A stretch of 64,000 nt of DNA from CAVVAY01 sp963746465 (GCA_963746465.1 CAVVAY010000013.1:434001-498000), one strand, 5' to 3'. Shown: positions 7,249 through 16,053, counted from the first letter of the stretch. Numbers and translations are program-made. Notes: a model not told the origin generated them from the sequence alone.

Positions 7249-9024
7249 TCAGCTGTAGTCGCGGAAGCCGCGACCGGCCTTGCGGCCCAGGTAGCCGGCG
7301 GTGACCAGCTGCTCCAGCAGCGGTGCCGGGGCGAAGCCCGGCTCGCGGAACTCGAGGTAGAGCGTGCGCTGGATGGCGTAGGCGACGTCGAGCCCGACCA
7401 CGTCGAGCAGGTCGAACGGCCCGAGCGGGTAGCCGCAGCCCACGATCATCGCCGAGTCGATGTCCTCGACGGTGGCGTAGTGGGCCTGCAGCATCTTCAC
7501 CGCGTCGTTCAGGTAGGGGAACAGCAGGGCGTTGACGATGAAGCCGGCCCGGTCGCCGCACTCGACGGCGTGCTTGCCGGCCCGGTCGCACACCGCACGC
7601 GCGGTGGCCACGACGTCCTCGGCGGTCGAGACTGTGCGCACGACCTCGACCAGCGTCATCACCGGCGCCGGGTTGAAGAAGTGCATGCCCACCACGTCCG
7701 CGGGCCGGCCCGTTGCGGCCGCGAGGTCGATGACCGGCAGCGACGAGGTCGTGGTGGCCAGCACCGCACCCGGCCGGCAGATCTCGTCCAGGGTCGCGAA
7801 CAGCGCCTGCTTGACCGACAGCTCCTCGACCACCGCCTCGATCACCAGGTCGCGGTCGGCCAGGTCGTCGAGCCGGGCGGAGCCGCTGACCCGGGCGAGC
7901 GCGGCGTCCCGGTCGGCCTGCTCCAGCTTGCCGCGCAGGACGGCCTTGTCCAGCGACCGCTCCAGGTCGGCACGGACCCGGGCGACCTTCTCCGCACCTC
8001 GGGCGACGTAACGCACGTCGTACCCCGCCTTCGCGAGCACCTCGACGATGCCGGTGGCCATCGTGCCGGAGCCCACCACACCGATGCTGCTGACGTCCCG
8101 GGCCGTGCCCAGCGCGGCGCCGGGCACGGGGGTCAGGCTGTCGTCGACGACGGTCGGGGAGTCCGCTGCCTCGTAGGTGTAGAACCCCCTGCCGGTCTTG
8201 CGACCACGCAGGCCGGCGGTGACCATCTGCTTGAGCACCGGCGCCGGGGCGTGCAGCCGGTCGCGCGACTGCCGGTACATCGTGTCGAGGATCTCGTACG
8301 CCGTGTCGAGCCCGATCAGGTCGAGCAGCGCCAGGGGCCCCATCGGGTAGCCGCAGCCGAGACGCATCGCCGCGTCGATGTCCTCCCGGGTCGCGTAGCG
8401 CGCGTCGACCATCGACACCGCGTGGTTGAGGTAGCCGAACAGCAGGGCGTTGGCGATGAAGCCGGCCTTGTCGCCGATGACCACCGGGGTCTTTCCGAGC
8501 CGCTCGGCCAGTGCCGAGACGTCCTCGACGACCTCCTGCTCGGTGACGACCGTGCGCACGACCTCGACCAGCTTGAGCACCGGCGCCGGGTTGAAGAAGT
8601 GCATCCCGACGACCTTGGACGGCCGGGTGGTGGCCACCGAGATCTCGGTCACCGACAGCGACGAGGTGTTGGTCGCCAGGATGGTGTCCGCCCGGCACAC
8701 CTTGTCGATGGTGGCGAAGATCTCCTGCTTCAGGTCGAGCCGCTCGGGCACCGCCTCGATGACCAGGTCGACGTCGGCCAGGTCCTCCATCGAGGTGCTG
8801 AACCGCACCCGGCCCACCAGGGCGTCCCGGTCGTCCTCGGACAGCTTGCCCCGGCGTACCGCGCGGTCCGTGGAGTGCCGCAGGTGCTCGCGGCCGCGCT
8901 CCAGGGCGTCCTCCGTCGGCTCGACACCGACCACCTGCAGACCCTCGCGGGCGAACACCTCGGCGATCCCGGCACCCATCGTGCCCAGGCCCACCACACC
9001 GACGGTCGTGAAGTTCCGCGCCAT
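7249..9024 (-). CDS. Double-length 3-hydroxyacyl-CoA dehydrogenase (two fused copies)
   Basis: A 591-residue protein made of two tandem 3-hydroxyacyl-CoA dehydrogenase units. Unit 1 starts with the NAD-binding GLGTMGAG at residue ~12, followed by a catalytic-region MHFFNPAP and a C-terminal domain (IDAAMRLGCGYPMGP). Unit 2 repeats the order from residue ~295 (GSGTMATG, MHFFNPAP, SAMIVGCGYPLGP). Single-unit enzymes are about 285 residues, like the one at 18743-19600. The family oxidises (S)-3-hydroxyacyl-CoA to 3-ketoacyl-CoA with NAD+. A GGGAGG ribosome site precedes the ATG. Both units keep the Gly-rich loop and the HFFNP motif, so both may be active. It may feed butyryl/ethylmalonyl-CoA metabolism together with the MeaA-type mutase nearby. 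Confidence 0.85.
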   Translation of the reverse strand: MARNFTTVGVVGLGTMGAGIAEVFAREGLQVVGVEPTEDALERGREHLRHSTDRAVRRGKLSEDDRDALVGRVRFSTSMEDLADVDLVIEAVPERLDLKQEIFATIDKVCRADTILATNTSSLSVTEISVATTRPSKVVGMHFFNPAPVLKLVEVVRTVVTEQEVVEDVSALAERLGKTPVVIGDKAGFIANALLFGYLNHAVSMVDARYATREDIDAAMRLGCGYPMGPLALLDLIGLDTAYEILDTMYRQSRDRLHAPAPVLKQMVTAGLRGRKTGRGFYTYEAADSPTVVDDSLTPVPGAALGTARDVSSIGVVGSGTMATGIVEVLAKAGYDVRYVARGAEKVARVRADLERSLDKAVLRGKLEQADRDAALARVSGSARLDDLADRDLVIEAVVEELSVKQALFATLDEICRPGAVLATTTSSLPVIDLAAATGRPADVVGMHFFNPAPVMTLVEVVRTVSTAEDVVATARAVCDRAGKHAVECGDRAGFIVNALLFPYLNDAVKMLQAHYATVEDIDSAMIVGCGYPLGPFDLLDVVGLDVAYAIQRTLYLEFREPGFAPAPLLEQLVTAGYLGRKAGRGFRDYS

Positions 9025-9156
9025 CCCGCGATCCTCCCAGGTCGAGGCCGGTCTGCGTGGACGGGGTCAGATCGGGTAGACAGGTCGGGCACGGCTCGCT
9101 CGCGCGCCGCGCTGACGGTCGCACGGGGCGGCCGTGCACGGAGGGAGCGCGCCAGC

Positions 9157-9507
9157 GTGCGCAACGCCCAGTCCACCCTCGCGGTGGACGTCCGGTCCGA
9201 GGGACCGACGGTGCTCGTCCGGCTGGACGGCGAGCTCGACATCACCAGCTCACCGCTGCTGCAGGCCGTCGTCGACCAGGTCCTGGCGGCCCGCCGTCAG
9301 CCGCTCTGCCAGATCCTGGTCGTCGACATGAGCGGGGTCGGCTTCGCCGACGCCTCCGGGCTCTCGCCCCTGCTGCTGGCGCGGGCCGTGCTGGCCCGCC
9401 GCGACGGCAGCGTCGACCTGCGGCACTGCCGGCGCGGGGTGCTGCGGCTGCTGCGGCTGCTGGGCCTGGAAGACATGCTGGCGTCGGAGCCGCCGGAGGT
9501 CGGCTAG
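9157..9507 (+). CDS. STAS-domain protein (anti-sigma factor antagonist-like)
   Basis: A 116-residue single STAS domain: VRLDGELDITSSPLL, then a strand ILVVDMSGVGFADASGLSPLL. The ADASG loop has the Ser that is phosphorylated in SpoIIAA/RsbV-type antagonists. Such proteins switch partner anti-sigma kinases, but no partner kinase is encoded nearby. The GTG at 9157 follows a strong ribosome site (GGAGGGAG) and gives the normal domain length; the longer open frame upstream lies antisense to the dehydrogenase. It is divergent from that dehydrogenase, and its stop codon forms part of the likely nucS -10 box. Confidence 0.8.
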   Translation: MRNAQSTLAVDVRSEGPTVLVRLDGELDITSSPLLQAVVDQVLAARRQPLCQILVVDMSGVGFADASGLSPLLLARAVLARRDGSVDLRHCRRGVLRLLRLLGLEDMLASEPPEVG

Positions 9508-9510
9508 CGT
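9505..9510 (+). promoter_or_regulatory. -10 box (TAGCGT) of nucS, overlapping the STAS stop codon
   Basis: TAGCGT begins with the TAG stop of the STAS gene and ends 8 nt before the nucS GTG at 9519. This suggests leaderless initiation in addition to any read-through from the STAS gene. Confidence 0.5.
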
Positions 9511-9518
9511 GTGCGGCC

Positions 9519-10190
9519 GTGCGGCTGGTCATCGCGCGGTGCACCGTCGACTACGTCGGCCGTCTCACCGCCCATCTCCCGAGCGCCCTGCGCCTGATCC
9601 TGGTGAAGGCGGACGGCTCGGTGTCGATCCATGCCGACGACCGCGCCTACAAGCCGCTGAACTGGATGAGCCCCCCGTGCACGCTGCGGGTCGGCACCGG
9701 TCAGGACGAAGGCGTCTGGACGGTGACCAACAAGGCAGGCGAGCGCCTGGTCATCACCGTGGAGGACGTCCTGCACGACTCCAGCCACGAGCTCGGCGTC
9801 GACCCCGGTCTGGTCAAGGACGGCGTCGAGGCCCACCTGCAGGCGCTGCTGGCGGACCAGATCGAGACGCTCGGGACCGGCTGGCGACTCGTGCGCCGCG
9901 AGTTCCCCACCGCGATCGGCCCGGTCGACATCCTGGCCAGGGACGCCGGGGGCTCGACGGTGGCGATCGAGATCAAGCGGCGCGGTGAGATCGACGGCGT
10001 CGAGCAGCTCACCCGCTACCTCGAGCTGCTCAACCGCGACTCCACGCTGCGGCCGGTCCGCGGGCTGTTCGCGGCCCAGGAGATCAAGCCACAGGCACGG
10101 GTGCTCGCGACCGACCGCGGCATCGACTGCGTGACCCTCGACTACGACGCCCTACGCGGCTTCGACGACGCCGACACCCGCCTCTTCTGA
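9519..10190 (+). CDS. nucS: Endonuclease NucS (mismatch-specific)
   Basis: A 223-residue protein matching NucS/EndoMS from its start (VRLVIARCTVDYVGRL) through the N-terminal DNA-binding and dimerisation half to a RecB-like nuclease core. The core carries Asp137 (GPVDIL), Glu151 and Lys153 (AIEIK), which correspond to the known metal-binding and catalytic residues. NucS cuts both strands at G/T, G/G and T/T mismatches and replaces MutSL in many actinobacteria and archaea. The C-terminus ends in a short acidic stretch plus RLF, which could be the beta-clamp contact described in the family. Its last 39 bp overlap the convergent MFS gene. Confidence 0.93.
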   Translation: MRLVIARCTVDYVGRLTAHLPSALRLILVKADGSVSIHADDRAYKPLNWMSPPCTLRVGTGQDEGVWTVTNKAGERLVITVEDVLHDSSHELGVDPGLVKDGVEAHLQALLADQIETLGTGWRLVRREFPTAIGPVDILARDAGGSTVAIEIKRRGEIDGVEQLTRYLELLNRDSTLRPVRGLFAAQEIKPQARVLATDRGIDCVTLDYDALRGFDDADTRLF

Positions 10191-11405
10191 CGGGTCGCTG
10201 ACCGGCTCACCGGAGCGCAGCAGCAGGGCCAGGCCGGCCAGCGAGGCCAGCGCGGCAGCGAGACCGGCCACGACGTACGTCGGCCGGATGCCGACGTGGT
10301 CGGCGGACAGCGCCGCCACCACGACGGAGAGCGGTGCAGCCGCCGTCGCGGCCACCCAGTCGAGCGACGAGACCCGGCCACGCAGCTCGCGCGGCACCCG
10401 CGACCCGAGAACGCTGTCCTGGAACACGTTGCCGACCGTCGCGCCCACGAAGAACACTGCGACGAACACCCCGGCGACCATGACGTTCGGCGCGAGGCCG
10501 AGCCCGGCGATGGCCCCCAGCCCCAGCGCGTAGGCCACGTAGGACGCCACCAGCGGACGCCGGGGCGCCGGCCGGCTGCCCGCGACGACGGCCGCTGCCG
10601 TGGCCGCGACCCCGCCCACCGCGATCAGGTAGCCGAAGGACGCCACCGGCGCGTGGTACCCGCGGCTCACCAGGAACGGCAGCATCGTGATCGTGCCGGA
10701 CACCGCGAACGTGATGACCAGTCCCGCCAGCAGGTTGGTCGCGAGCCACGGGGTGCGCCGGACGTAGCCGAGGCCTTCGCGGAAGTGCGCCCACGGCAGC
10801 GGCCGCCCTCCGCGCGCGTGCACGGCGAGCGGCCGGAGCAGCAGCACGCAGAGCGCCGACACCCCGAAGGTCGCGGCGTCCACCAGAAGGGCAAGCCCGA
10901 CGTCGTACGCCGCCAGGACGCCGCCGAGGACCGGCCCGAGCACCATCTGGGCCATCGGGCTGACACTGCCGAGCAGGCCGTTCGCGGCGACCAGCTCGTC
11001 CTCGGGGACCAGGTCCGGCACGAGCGAGCTGAACGCCGGCGCCGCGGCGCCGGAGGCCGCCCCCAGCGGCGCCACCAGCACCAGCAGCGCCCAGAGCGGC
11101 GGGCTGCCGACCAGCAGCAGCATCCCCAGCGCGGCGACGACCGCCAGGCGCACCAGGTCGCAGACCGCTACCACGCCGCGCCTGCTCAGCCGGTCGGCCA
11201 GCACGCCGCCCAGCAGGCCGAAGACCACCCGGGGCACCAGGTTGGCCACGGCCATCGCGGCCAGCGACGCGGCCGTGCCGCCGACCTGCAGGACGGCGAC
11301 GGCGATCGCCACCGTGTAGATGCCGTCGCCGGCCAGCGACACCGTCGACCCAGCGACCAGCAGCCGCAGCTCACGCCGCCGCAGCGGCCCGGTGAGCAGC
11401 CTCAC
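10152..11405 (-). CDS. MFS transporter (drug-efflux type)
   Basis: A 417-residue, roughly 12-helix major facilitator protein with the loop 2-3 signature GGVLADRLSRRGVV and an early VAGSTVSLAGDGIY helix, close to the EntS/macrolide-efflux branch. The GTG start overlaps the stop of the upstream ArsR-type gene in a GTGA overlap, so regulator and pump are translationally coupled. This arrangement usually means the regulator controls the pump. The 3' end overlaps nucS tail to tail by 39 bp. The substrate is unknown. The last ~20 residues are polar and acidic. Confidence 0.85.
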   Translation of the reverse strand: MRLLTGPLRRRELRLLVAGSTVSLAGDGIYTVAIAVAVLQVGGTAASLAAMAVANLVPRVVFGLLGGVLADRLSRRGVVAVCDLVRLAVVAALGMLLLVGSPPLWALLVLVAPLGAASGAAAPAFSSLVPDLVPEDELVAANGLLGSVSPMAQMVLGPVLGGVLAAYDVGLALLVDAATFGVSALCVLLLRPLAVHARGGRPLPWAHFREGLGYVRRTPWLATNLLAGLVITFAVSGTITMLPFLVSRGYHAPVASFGYLIAVGGVAATAAAVVAGSRPAPRRPLVASYVAYALGLGAIAGLGLAPNVMVAGVFVAVFFVGATVGNVFQDSVLGSRVPRELRGRVSSLDWVAATAAAPLSVVVAALSADHVGIRPTYVVAGLAAALASLAGLALLLRSGEPVSDPSEEAGVGVVEAA

Positions 11406-11980
11406 GGCCCGACCTGCTCGGTCACGGTCGGGACGGCGACGAAGGACACCGCGAAGCGCGCCGCGCCCTCGTCCGGCGCTTGCTCGGTGCGGTACCGGTC
11501 CAGGACCGCGGCCACCTCGGCCGCCAGCTGCTCGGCCCGGTCGGCCGTGAGCCAGAGCCGGCTCAGCTGGAACACCGCGGCGTCCGACACGTCCCCCGCC
11601 GGGGCCGAGGGGCCGGTGAGGTAGGCGTCCTGCTCGGCCCGGGCGTCGGCCAGCAGCGCGGCCAGCACGGCTCCGCCGGGGCTCTCCAGCGGCGTGTTGC
11701 CCGGTCGGTCGGAGTGCATCCGCATCCGGTCGTAGGTCGTGCGCCAGGGCTTGTGCCGGCGGGTGGCGCCCGGCGCGGGGTCGGCCTCGACGAAGCCGTG
11801 CCGCGCCAGCACCGAGAGGTGATAGCTCACGCTCGCCGTGGACTCGCCGGTCAACACGGCCAGCTCCGCATTGGTGATCGGCTGCCGCTCGCGCACCAGC
11901 GTCAGACAGCGGAGCCGCACCGGGTGGGCCAGGGCTCGGAGGGCCACCGGGTCGGACACGTCGAGGAGTCGGTCGGGCAT
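11402..11980 (-). CDS. ArsR-type winged-helix regulator
   Basis: A 192-residue protein with an N-terminal ArsR/winged-helix domain: DPVALRALAHPVRLRCLTLV, then ITNAELAVLTGESTASVSYHLSVLARHGFVE as the recognition helix region. A ~110-residue C-terminal domain of unknown ligand follows. No Cys-rich metal site is present, so it is probably not a metal sensor. I chose the ATG at 11980; an in-frame TTG at 12016 would add 12 residues, but it overlaps a pair of direct repeats that look like an operator. The gene is coupled to the MFS pump and divergent from the flavoprotein pseudogene. Confidence 0.8.
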   Translation of the reverse strand: MPDRLLDVSDPVALRALAHPVRLRCLTLVRERQPITNAELAVLTGESTASVSYHLSVLARHGFVEADPAPGATRRHKPWRTTYDRMRMHSDRPGNTPLESPGGAVLAALLADARAEQDAYLTGPSAPAGDVSDAAVFQLSRLWLTADRAEQLAAEVAAVLDRYRTEQAPDEGAARFAVSFVAVPTVTEQVGP

Positions 11981-12003
11981 GACCACGAGGGTGCCATGCC
12001 AAG

Positions 12004-12030
12004 ACTCCTTTGCCAATACTTCTTTGCAAA
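12004..12030 (+). promoter_or_regulatory. Candidate operator: two 13-bp direct repeats
   Basis: ACTCCTTTGCCAA (12004-12016) and ACTTCTTTGCAAA (12018-12030) match at 11 of 13 positions with a 14-bp period. They sit between the ArsR-type gene and the divergent flavoprotein gene, where an autoregulatory operator is expected. The stretch is much more AT-rich than its surroundings. Confidence 0.4.
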
Positions 12031-12040
12031 CTGTTTCCCT

Positions 12041-12092
12041 GTGATCATGAAGCCTTCCCCCCGCAAGTCGGGGGTGGATCCTTTCTGATCAC
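12041..12092 (+). repeat. Inverted repeat GTGATCA/TGATCAC enclosing a C5/G5 hairpin
   Basis: GTGATCA (12041-12047) and TGATCAC (12086-12092) are perfect inverted copies. Between them CCCCC..GGGGG can form a compact hairpin with a GCAAGT loop (about 12056-12074). It lies between divergent genes and could be an operator with an attenuator-like hairpin in the leader of the flavoprotein gene. Confidence 0.35.
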
Positions 12093-12111
12093 GGCAGGGT
12101 GGTGGGTTCGG

Positions 12112-13081
12112 GTGCGGGTCGTCGTGGTGGGGGCCGGTGTCGTCGGGCTGACCTGCGCGGTCCGGTTGGCCGAGGCCGGCCACGAGACCCACGTGCTGGC
12201 CCGTGACCTGCCGCCGGAGACGACCTCCGCGGTGGCCGCTGCTCTCTGGTACCCCTACCGGGCGCTCCCCCACGACCTGGTGACCGGCTGGTCGGCCCGG
12301 ACCTACCAGGTGCTCAGCGGGCTCGCCGACCGGCCGGGAACCGGTGTCCGGCTGCGAGCCGGTGTCGAGCTGCTCGGGGGGTCCGGCTCCCGAGCTGCCC
12401 TGGTGGCGCGACGCGGTCCCCGCCCTGCAGACGGTCCGGGACCCGGCGCCCGGCTACCCGCGCGGCTGGCGGCTGCAGCTGCCGGTCGCCGAGATGGACG
12501 TCTACCTGGCCCACCTGGTCAGTCGACTCGTCGCCGCCGGCGGCACCCTCACCCGGCACTGGCTGGCCGAGCTGCCGGCCACCGGCGTCGTGGTCAACGC
12601 GACCGGCCTGGCCTCGCGGGCCGTCGCACGGGACACCACCGTGCACCCGGTGCGCGGCCAGGTGCTCCGGCTGGCCCAGGCCGGCATCGAGGAGTGGCTG
12701 CTCGAGTCCTCGGACGAGTCGCGTCCGCTGTACGTCGTCCCGCGCGAGCGCGACGTGGTCGTCGGCGGCACCGCCGACATCGACGCGTGGGACCTGCGGC
12801 CCGATCCCGAGGTCGCCCGGGCGATCCTCGACCGGGCGTTCGCACTGGTGCCGGAGCTGCGCGGCGCCGAGGTGCTCGGCCACCGGGTGGGCCTGCGGCC
12901 CGCGCGCCCCGCCGTACGGCTGGAGTCGGTGCCGCACGCCGACGGCGAGCCGGGCGGTGTCGTGCACTGCTACGGCCACGGCGGCGCCGGGGTCACGCTG
13001 TCCTGGGGCTGCGCCGACGACGTGCTCACAGCCGTCGAGAGCCTGCTCGCCGGAGCACAGCTGAGCCCGGTCGACGCCTAG
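12112..13081 (+). pseudogene. FAD-dependent D-amino-acid-oxidase-like protein, one frameshift
   Basis: From the GTG at 12112 the frame starts a classic FAD-binding strand (VVVVGAGVVGLTCAVRLAEAG), then AALWYPYRALP. After the six-G run at 12376-12381 the homology continues one frame over (LPWWRDAVPALQTVRD, then VVVNATGLASR, RPARPAVRLE and CYGHGGAGVTLSWGCA) to the TAG at 13079. Joined, it is a full-length ~320-residue D-amino-acid oxidase/DAO-family flavoprotein, which would oxidise an amino acid to its imino acid with O2. The shift falls in a homopolymer, so a base-calling error is as likely as a true null allele. Its stop overlaps the convergent MFS stop (CTAG). Confidence 0.75.
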
Positions 13082-14335
13082 GCGTCGGTCTCCGGGCGCC
13101 GGTAGCGCACCAGCGCGGGCGACACCACGGCCAGCACGCCGACGACCAGCACGCAGGCGATGCCGCCCCAGACCCAGGCGGCTGTCGGACCGAGCACGGC
13201 CGCGGTCGCGCCGGCCCGCACGTCACCCAGCCGCGGCCCGCCGGCGACGACCACGATGAACACGCCCTGCAGCCGACCCCGCATCTCGTCCGGCGCGTAG
13301 GTCTGCAGGATCGTCTGCCGGTAGACCGCCGAGACCAGGTCAGCCGCTCCGGCGACGGCGAGCAGCAGGACGACCAGCCACAGGGCCTGCGCGAGACCTG
13401 CCACGGCCACCGAGGCCCCCCAGGCCGCCACCGCGAGCACCAGGGCCAGCCCCTGCCGGTTGACCCGCCCGATCCAGCCGGACGCCAGCCCGCCCACGAC
13501 GGCGCCGATGCTGATTGCCGCGTACAGCCAGCCGGCCCCGGACGGGCCGCCGAACCGGTCGTCGGCCATCTCGGGAAACAGCGCGCGCGGCATCGCGAAC
13601 ACCATCGCCACGATGTCGACGGCGAACGACATCAGCAGCACCGGCCGCCCGCTGATGAACCGCAGGCCCTCGACCACCGATCGCAGTCCCGGCCGGGTCC
13701 GCGCGCCGAGCGGCGGCACGGAGGGCAGCCGCACCGCCGCGTAGAGACCTGCGGTGAACAGCAACGCGTCGATGCCGTAGGCCCACGAGTAGCCGCCACG
13801 CACCAGCACCACGCCGGCGATCAGCGGGCCGAGCACGGTGCCCAGATTGCTCATCGTGAAGCTCAAGGTGTTGCCGGCGGGGACCAGGGCGACCGGGAGC
13901 AGCCGGGGCACCAGCGCGCCGCGGGTCGGCGCCGACATGGCGAACGCCCCGGACTGCACGGCGACCAGCGCCAGCAGCACCCAATCGGTCACCGTCACCT
14001 ACCAGCGACTGCAGCAGCAGGGCACCGGTCACCGCCCAGGCGACCAGCGAGGACCAGATCAGCAGGACCCGGCGGTCGACAGCGTCCGACACGGCGCCCC
14101 CATAGAGGCCCAGCACCACGAGTGGGCCGAGGGCCGCGAGACCGATCAGCCCGACCCACAGCGACGAGCCCGTGACGTCGTACATCTGCACCGGCACCGC
14201 GACCGCGGTCAGCTGGAAACCGACGAACGCGACGCCCTGGCCGAGGAAGAGGCGACGGAAGTCTGCGTGCCGCAAGGGCCGCACGTCGACGGCCACATGT
14301 CGCAGCAGCGCGACGACCGGACCGGTCGCGGGCAC
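13078..14335 (-). pseudogene. MFS transporter, one frameshift
   Basis: The N-terminal part, from the GTG at 14335 with ribosome site AAGGGGGG, reads RPLRHADFRRLFLGQGVAFVGFQLTAV and covers helices 1-4 to about 14010. There the frame breaks (QSLVGDG), and the homology resumes in the next frame as TVTDWVLLALVAVQSGAFAMSAPTRG, continuing to the stop at 13078. The combined ~418 residues make a complete EntS-like MFS pump. A single extra G near 14003 would explain the break. As drawn, the gene encodes two fragments and would not give a full transporter. It is divergent from the ABC exporter ATPase and convergent with the flavoprotein gene. Confidence 0.75.
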
Positions 14336-14355
14336 CCTGCCCCCCTTCGATGCGG

Positions 14356-14361
14356 CATGCT
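14356..14361 (+). promoter_or_regulatory. Possible -10 box (CATGCT) for the ABC exporter operon
   Basis: CATGCT ends 7 nt before the GTG at 14369. No Shine-Dalgarno sequence is present. The first base departs from the TAnnnT pattern seen at other leaderless starts in this window, so confidence is low. Confidence 0.3.
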
Positions 14362-14368
14362 CGGGCCT

Positions 14369-15220
14369 GTGAACCAACTCGGGACGGCCGTGTCGGTCCG
14401 CGGCCTGGTGAAGCGCTACGGCGAGCGTACGGCGGTCGACGGCGTGGACCTCGACATCCCCCGGGGCGAGGTGTTCGCTCTCCTCGGTCCCAACGGTGCC
14501 GGCAAGACCACGACCGTGGAGATCCTCGAGGGCTACCGCAGCCGGGACGCCGGGGAGGTCTCGGTGCTCGGGGTCGACCCGGTCGACGCGACGCCTCAGT
14601 GGCGGGCCCGGGTCGGCATCGTGCTGCAGTCGGTGACCGACCTCTCCGAGCTGACGGTCGCCGAGACGGTCCGGCACTTCGCCGGCTACTACCCGAGGCC
14701 GCGGGACCCCGACGAGGTCATCGCCACGGTCGGGCTCACGGACAGCGCGACGCAGCGGACCCGGTTGCTCTCCGGTGGCCAGCGACGGCGGCTGGACGTG
14801 GCGCTAGGCATCCTCGGCCGGCCCGAGCTGCTGTTCCTGGACGAGCCCACCACCGGGTTCGACCCCGCTGCCCGCCGGCAGTTCTGGGAGCTGGTCGAGG
14901 ACCTGGCTCGTGAGGGGACGACGATCCTGCTGACCACGCACTACCTGGAGGAGGCCGAACGGCTGGCCGACCGGGTCGCGGTCATCGCGTCCGGCCGGAT
15001 CGTCGCGGTGGCCGAGCCCGCTGCCCTTGGTGGGCGCCGGGACGCCGCGGCCACGGTGTCCTGGACCGACCAGGACGGCACGCGCCGCTCGGTCCGGACC
15101 GATGAGCCGACCCGCACGGTCACCGAGCTGGCCGCGACCTTCGTCGGCGAGGTGCCCGGGCTGTCGGTGAGCCGGCCGACGCTCGAGGACGTCTACCTCG
15201 AGATGGTCGGGCTGCAGTGA
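14369..15220 (+). CDS. ABC transporter ATP-binding protein (DrrA/NatA type)
   Basis: A ~283-residue single-domain ABC ATPase with Walker A GPNGAGKTTT, a Q-loop in GIVLQSVTDLSELT, signature LLSGGQRRRLDVAL, Walker B LLFLDEPTTGFDP and an H-loop TTHYLEEAE. An ~80-residue C-terminal extension follows, as in daunorubicin-resistance (DrrA) ATPases. I chose the GTG at 14369 because a -10-like box ends 7 nt upstream; an in-frame ATG at 14357 would add four residues. The stop overlaps the permease start by 4 bp. Together they form a two-component exporter of a drug, lipid or peptide. Confidence 0.9.
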   Translation: MNQLGTAVSVRGLVKRYGERTAVDGVDLDIPRGEVFALLGPNGAGKTTTVEILEGYRSRDAGEVSVLGVDPVDATPQWRARVGIVLQSVTDLSELTVAETVRHFAGYYPRPRDPDEVIATVGLTDSATQRTRLLSGGQRRRLDVALGILGRPELLFLDEPTTGFDPAARRQFWELVEDLAREGTTILLTTHYLEEAERLADRVAVIASGRIVAVAEPAALGGRRDAAATVSWTDQDGTRRSVRTDEPTRTVTELAATFVGEVPGLSVSRPTLEDVYLEMVGLQ

Positions 15221-16044
15221 CGACGCGGGCGGCAGACTCGACCGACCGGGTGCCGGGCACCTGGTCGATCGGCCTGCGCCGGGTGCGCATCGAGCTGCTG
15301 CAGTTCGCCCGCGACCGGGAGGCCGCGTTCTTCACCATGCTGCTGCCGGTGCTGCTGCTGGTCGTGTTCGGGTCGGCGTTCAGCGGTGAGGTGGCCCCCG
15401 GGATCAAGTTCAGCCAGTACTTCCTCGCCGGGATGCTCGCCTCCGGCGCCGTCTACACGTCGTTCCAGAACCTCGCGATCAGCATCCCGCAGGAGAGGGA
15501 CGACGGGACGCTGAAGCGGTTGCAGGGCACACCGATGCCGAAGGCGTCGTACTTCATCGGCAAGGTCGGCCTGGTCCTGGTCATCTACGTCGTGCAGGTC
15601 GCCGCCCTGATGGCGCTCGGGGTGTCGTTGTTCGACGTGCACCTGCCGGACGAGGCCGCCGACTGGTGGACGTTCACCTGGGTCAGCGCGCTCGGCCTGA
15701 TCTGCTGCACCCTGCTCGGCATCGCGTTCTCCTCGGTGTCGCGCAGCGGGCGGGGTGCGCCAGCCCTGGTGTCGCCGGTCGTCCTGGTGCTGCAGTTCAC
15801 CTCCGGGGTGTTCTTCCAGTACGACGAGCTGCCGCCGTGGATGCAGCAGATGGCCGCGCTGTTCCCGCTGAAGTGGCTGTGCCAGGGCATGCGGTCGGTG
15901 TTCCTGCCGGACAGCTTCCAGCAACAGGAGCTGGCCGGATCGTGGGAGCTCGGACGAACCGCGCTGGTGCTGGGCCTCTGGTCGGTGGCCGCGCTGGTGC
16001 TGGCGCTGAGGTTCTTCCGGTTCCAGCGCCGGGACGACACCTGA
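15217..16044 (+). CDS. ABC-2 type permease
   Basis: A 275-residue membrane protein of the ABC-2 family with about six transmembrane helices: FFTMLLPVLLLVVFGSAF, VGLVLVIYVVQVAALMALG, FTWVSALGLICCTLLGIAF and LVSPVVLVLQFTSGVFF, plus the family's PPWMQQMAALFPLKW segment before the last helix. The GTG start overlaps the ATPase stop (GTGA), indicating a stoichiometric pair. The gene ends 9 bp from the convergent mutase gene. The substrate is not deducible. Confidence 0.9.
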   Translation: MTTRAADSTDRVPGTWSIGLRRVRIELLQFARDREAAFFTMLLPVLLLVVFGSAFSGEVAPGIKFSQYFLAGMLASGAVYTSFQNLAISIPQERDDGTLKRLQGTPMPKASYFIGKVGLVLVIYVVQVAALMALGVSLFDVHLPDEAADWWTFTWVSALGLICCTLLGIAFSSVSRSGRGAPALVSPVVLVLQFTSGVFFQYDELPPWMQQMAALFPLKWLCQGMRSVFLPDSFQQQELAGSWELGRTALVLGLWSVAALVLALRFFRFQRRDDT

Positions 16045-16053
16045 GGCCGGACC

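Noticed and set aside
7480..9507. A 675-codon frame ending at the STAS stop
   Set aside because: Only the last 116 codons, after a strong ribosome site at 9141-9150, encode a STAS domain; the rest is antisense to the dehydrogenase.
9057..10190. A longer nucS start within the 377-codon frame
   Set aside because: The extra N-terminal part overlaps the STAS gene and lacks similarity; the GTG at 9519 matches the family start and a -10 box.
12016..12016. TTG start for the ArsR-type gene
   Set aside because: It would place the likely operator inside the coding start; the ATG at 11980 gives the usual N-terminus.
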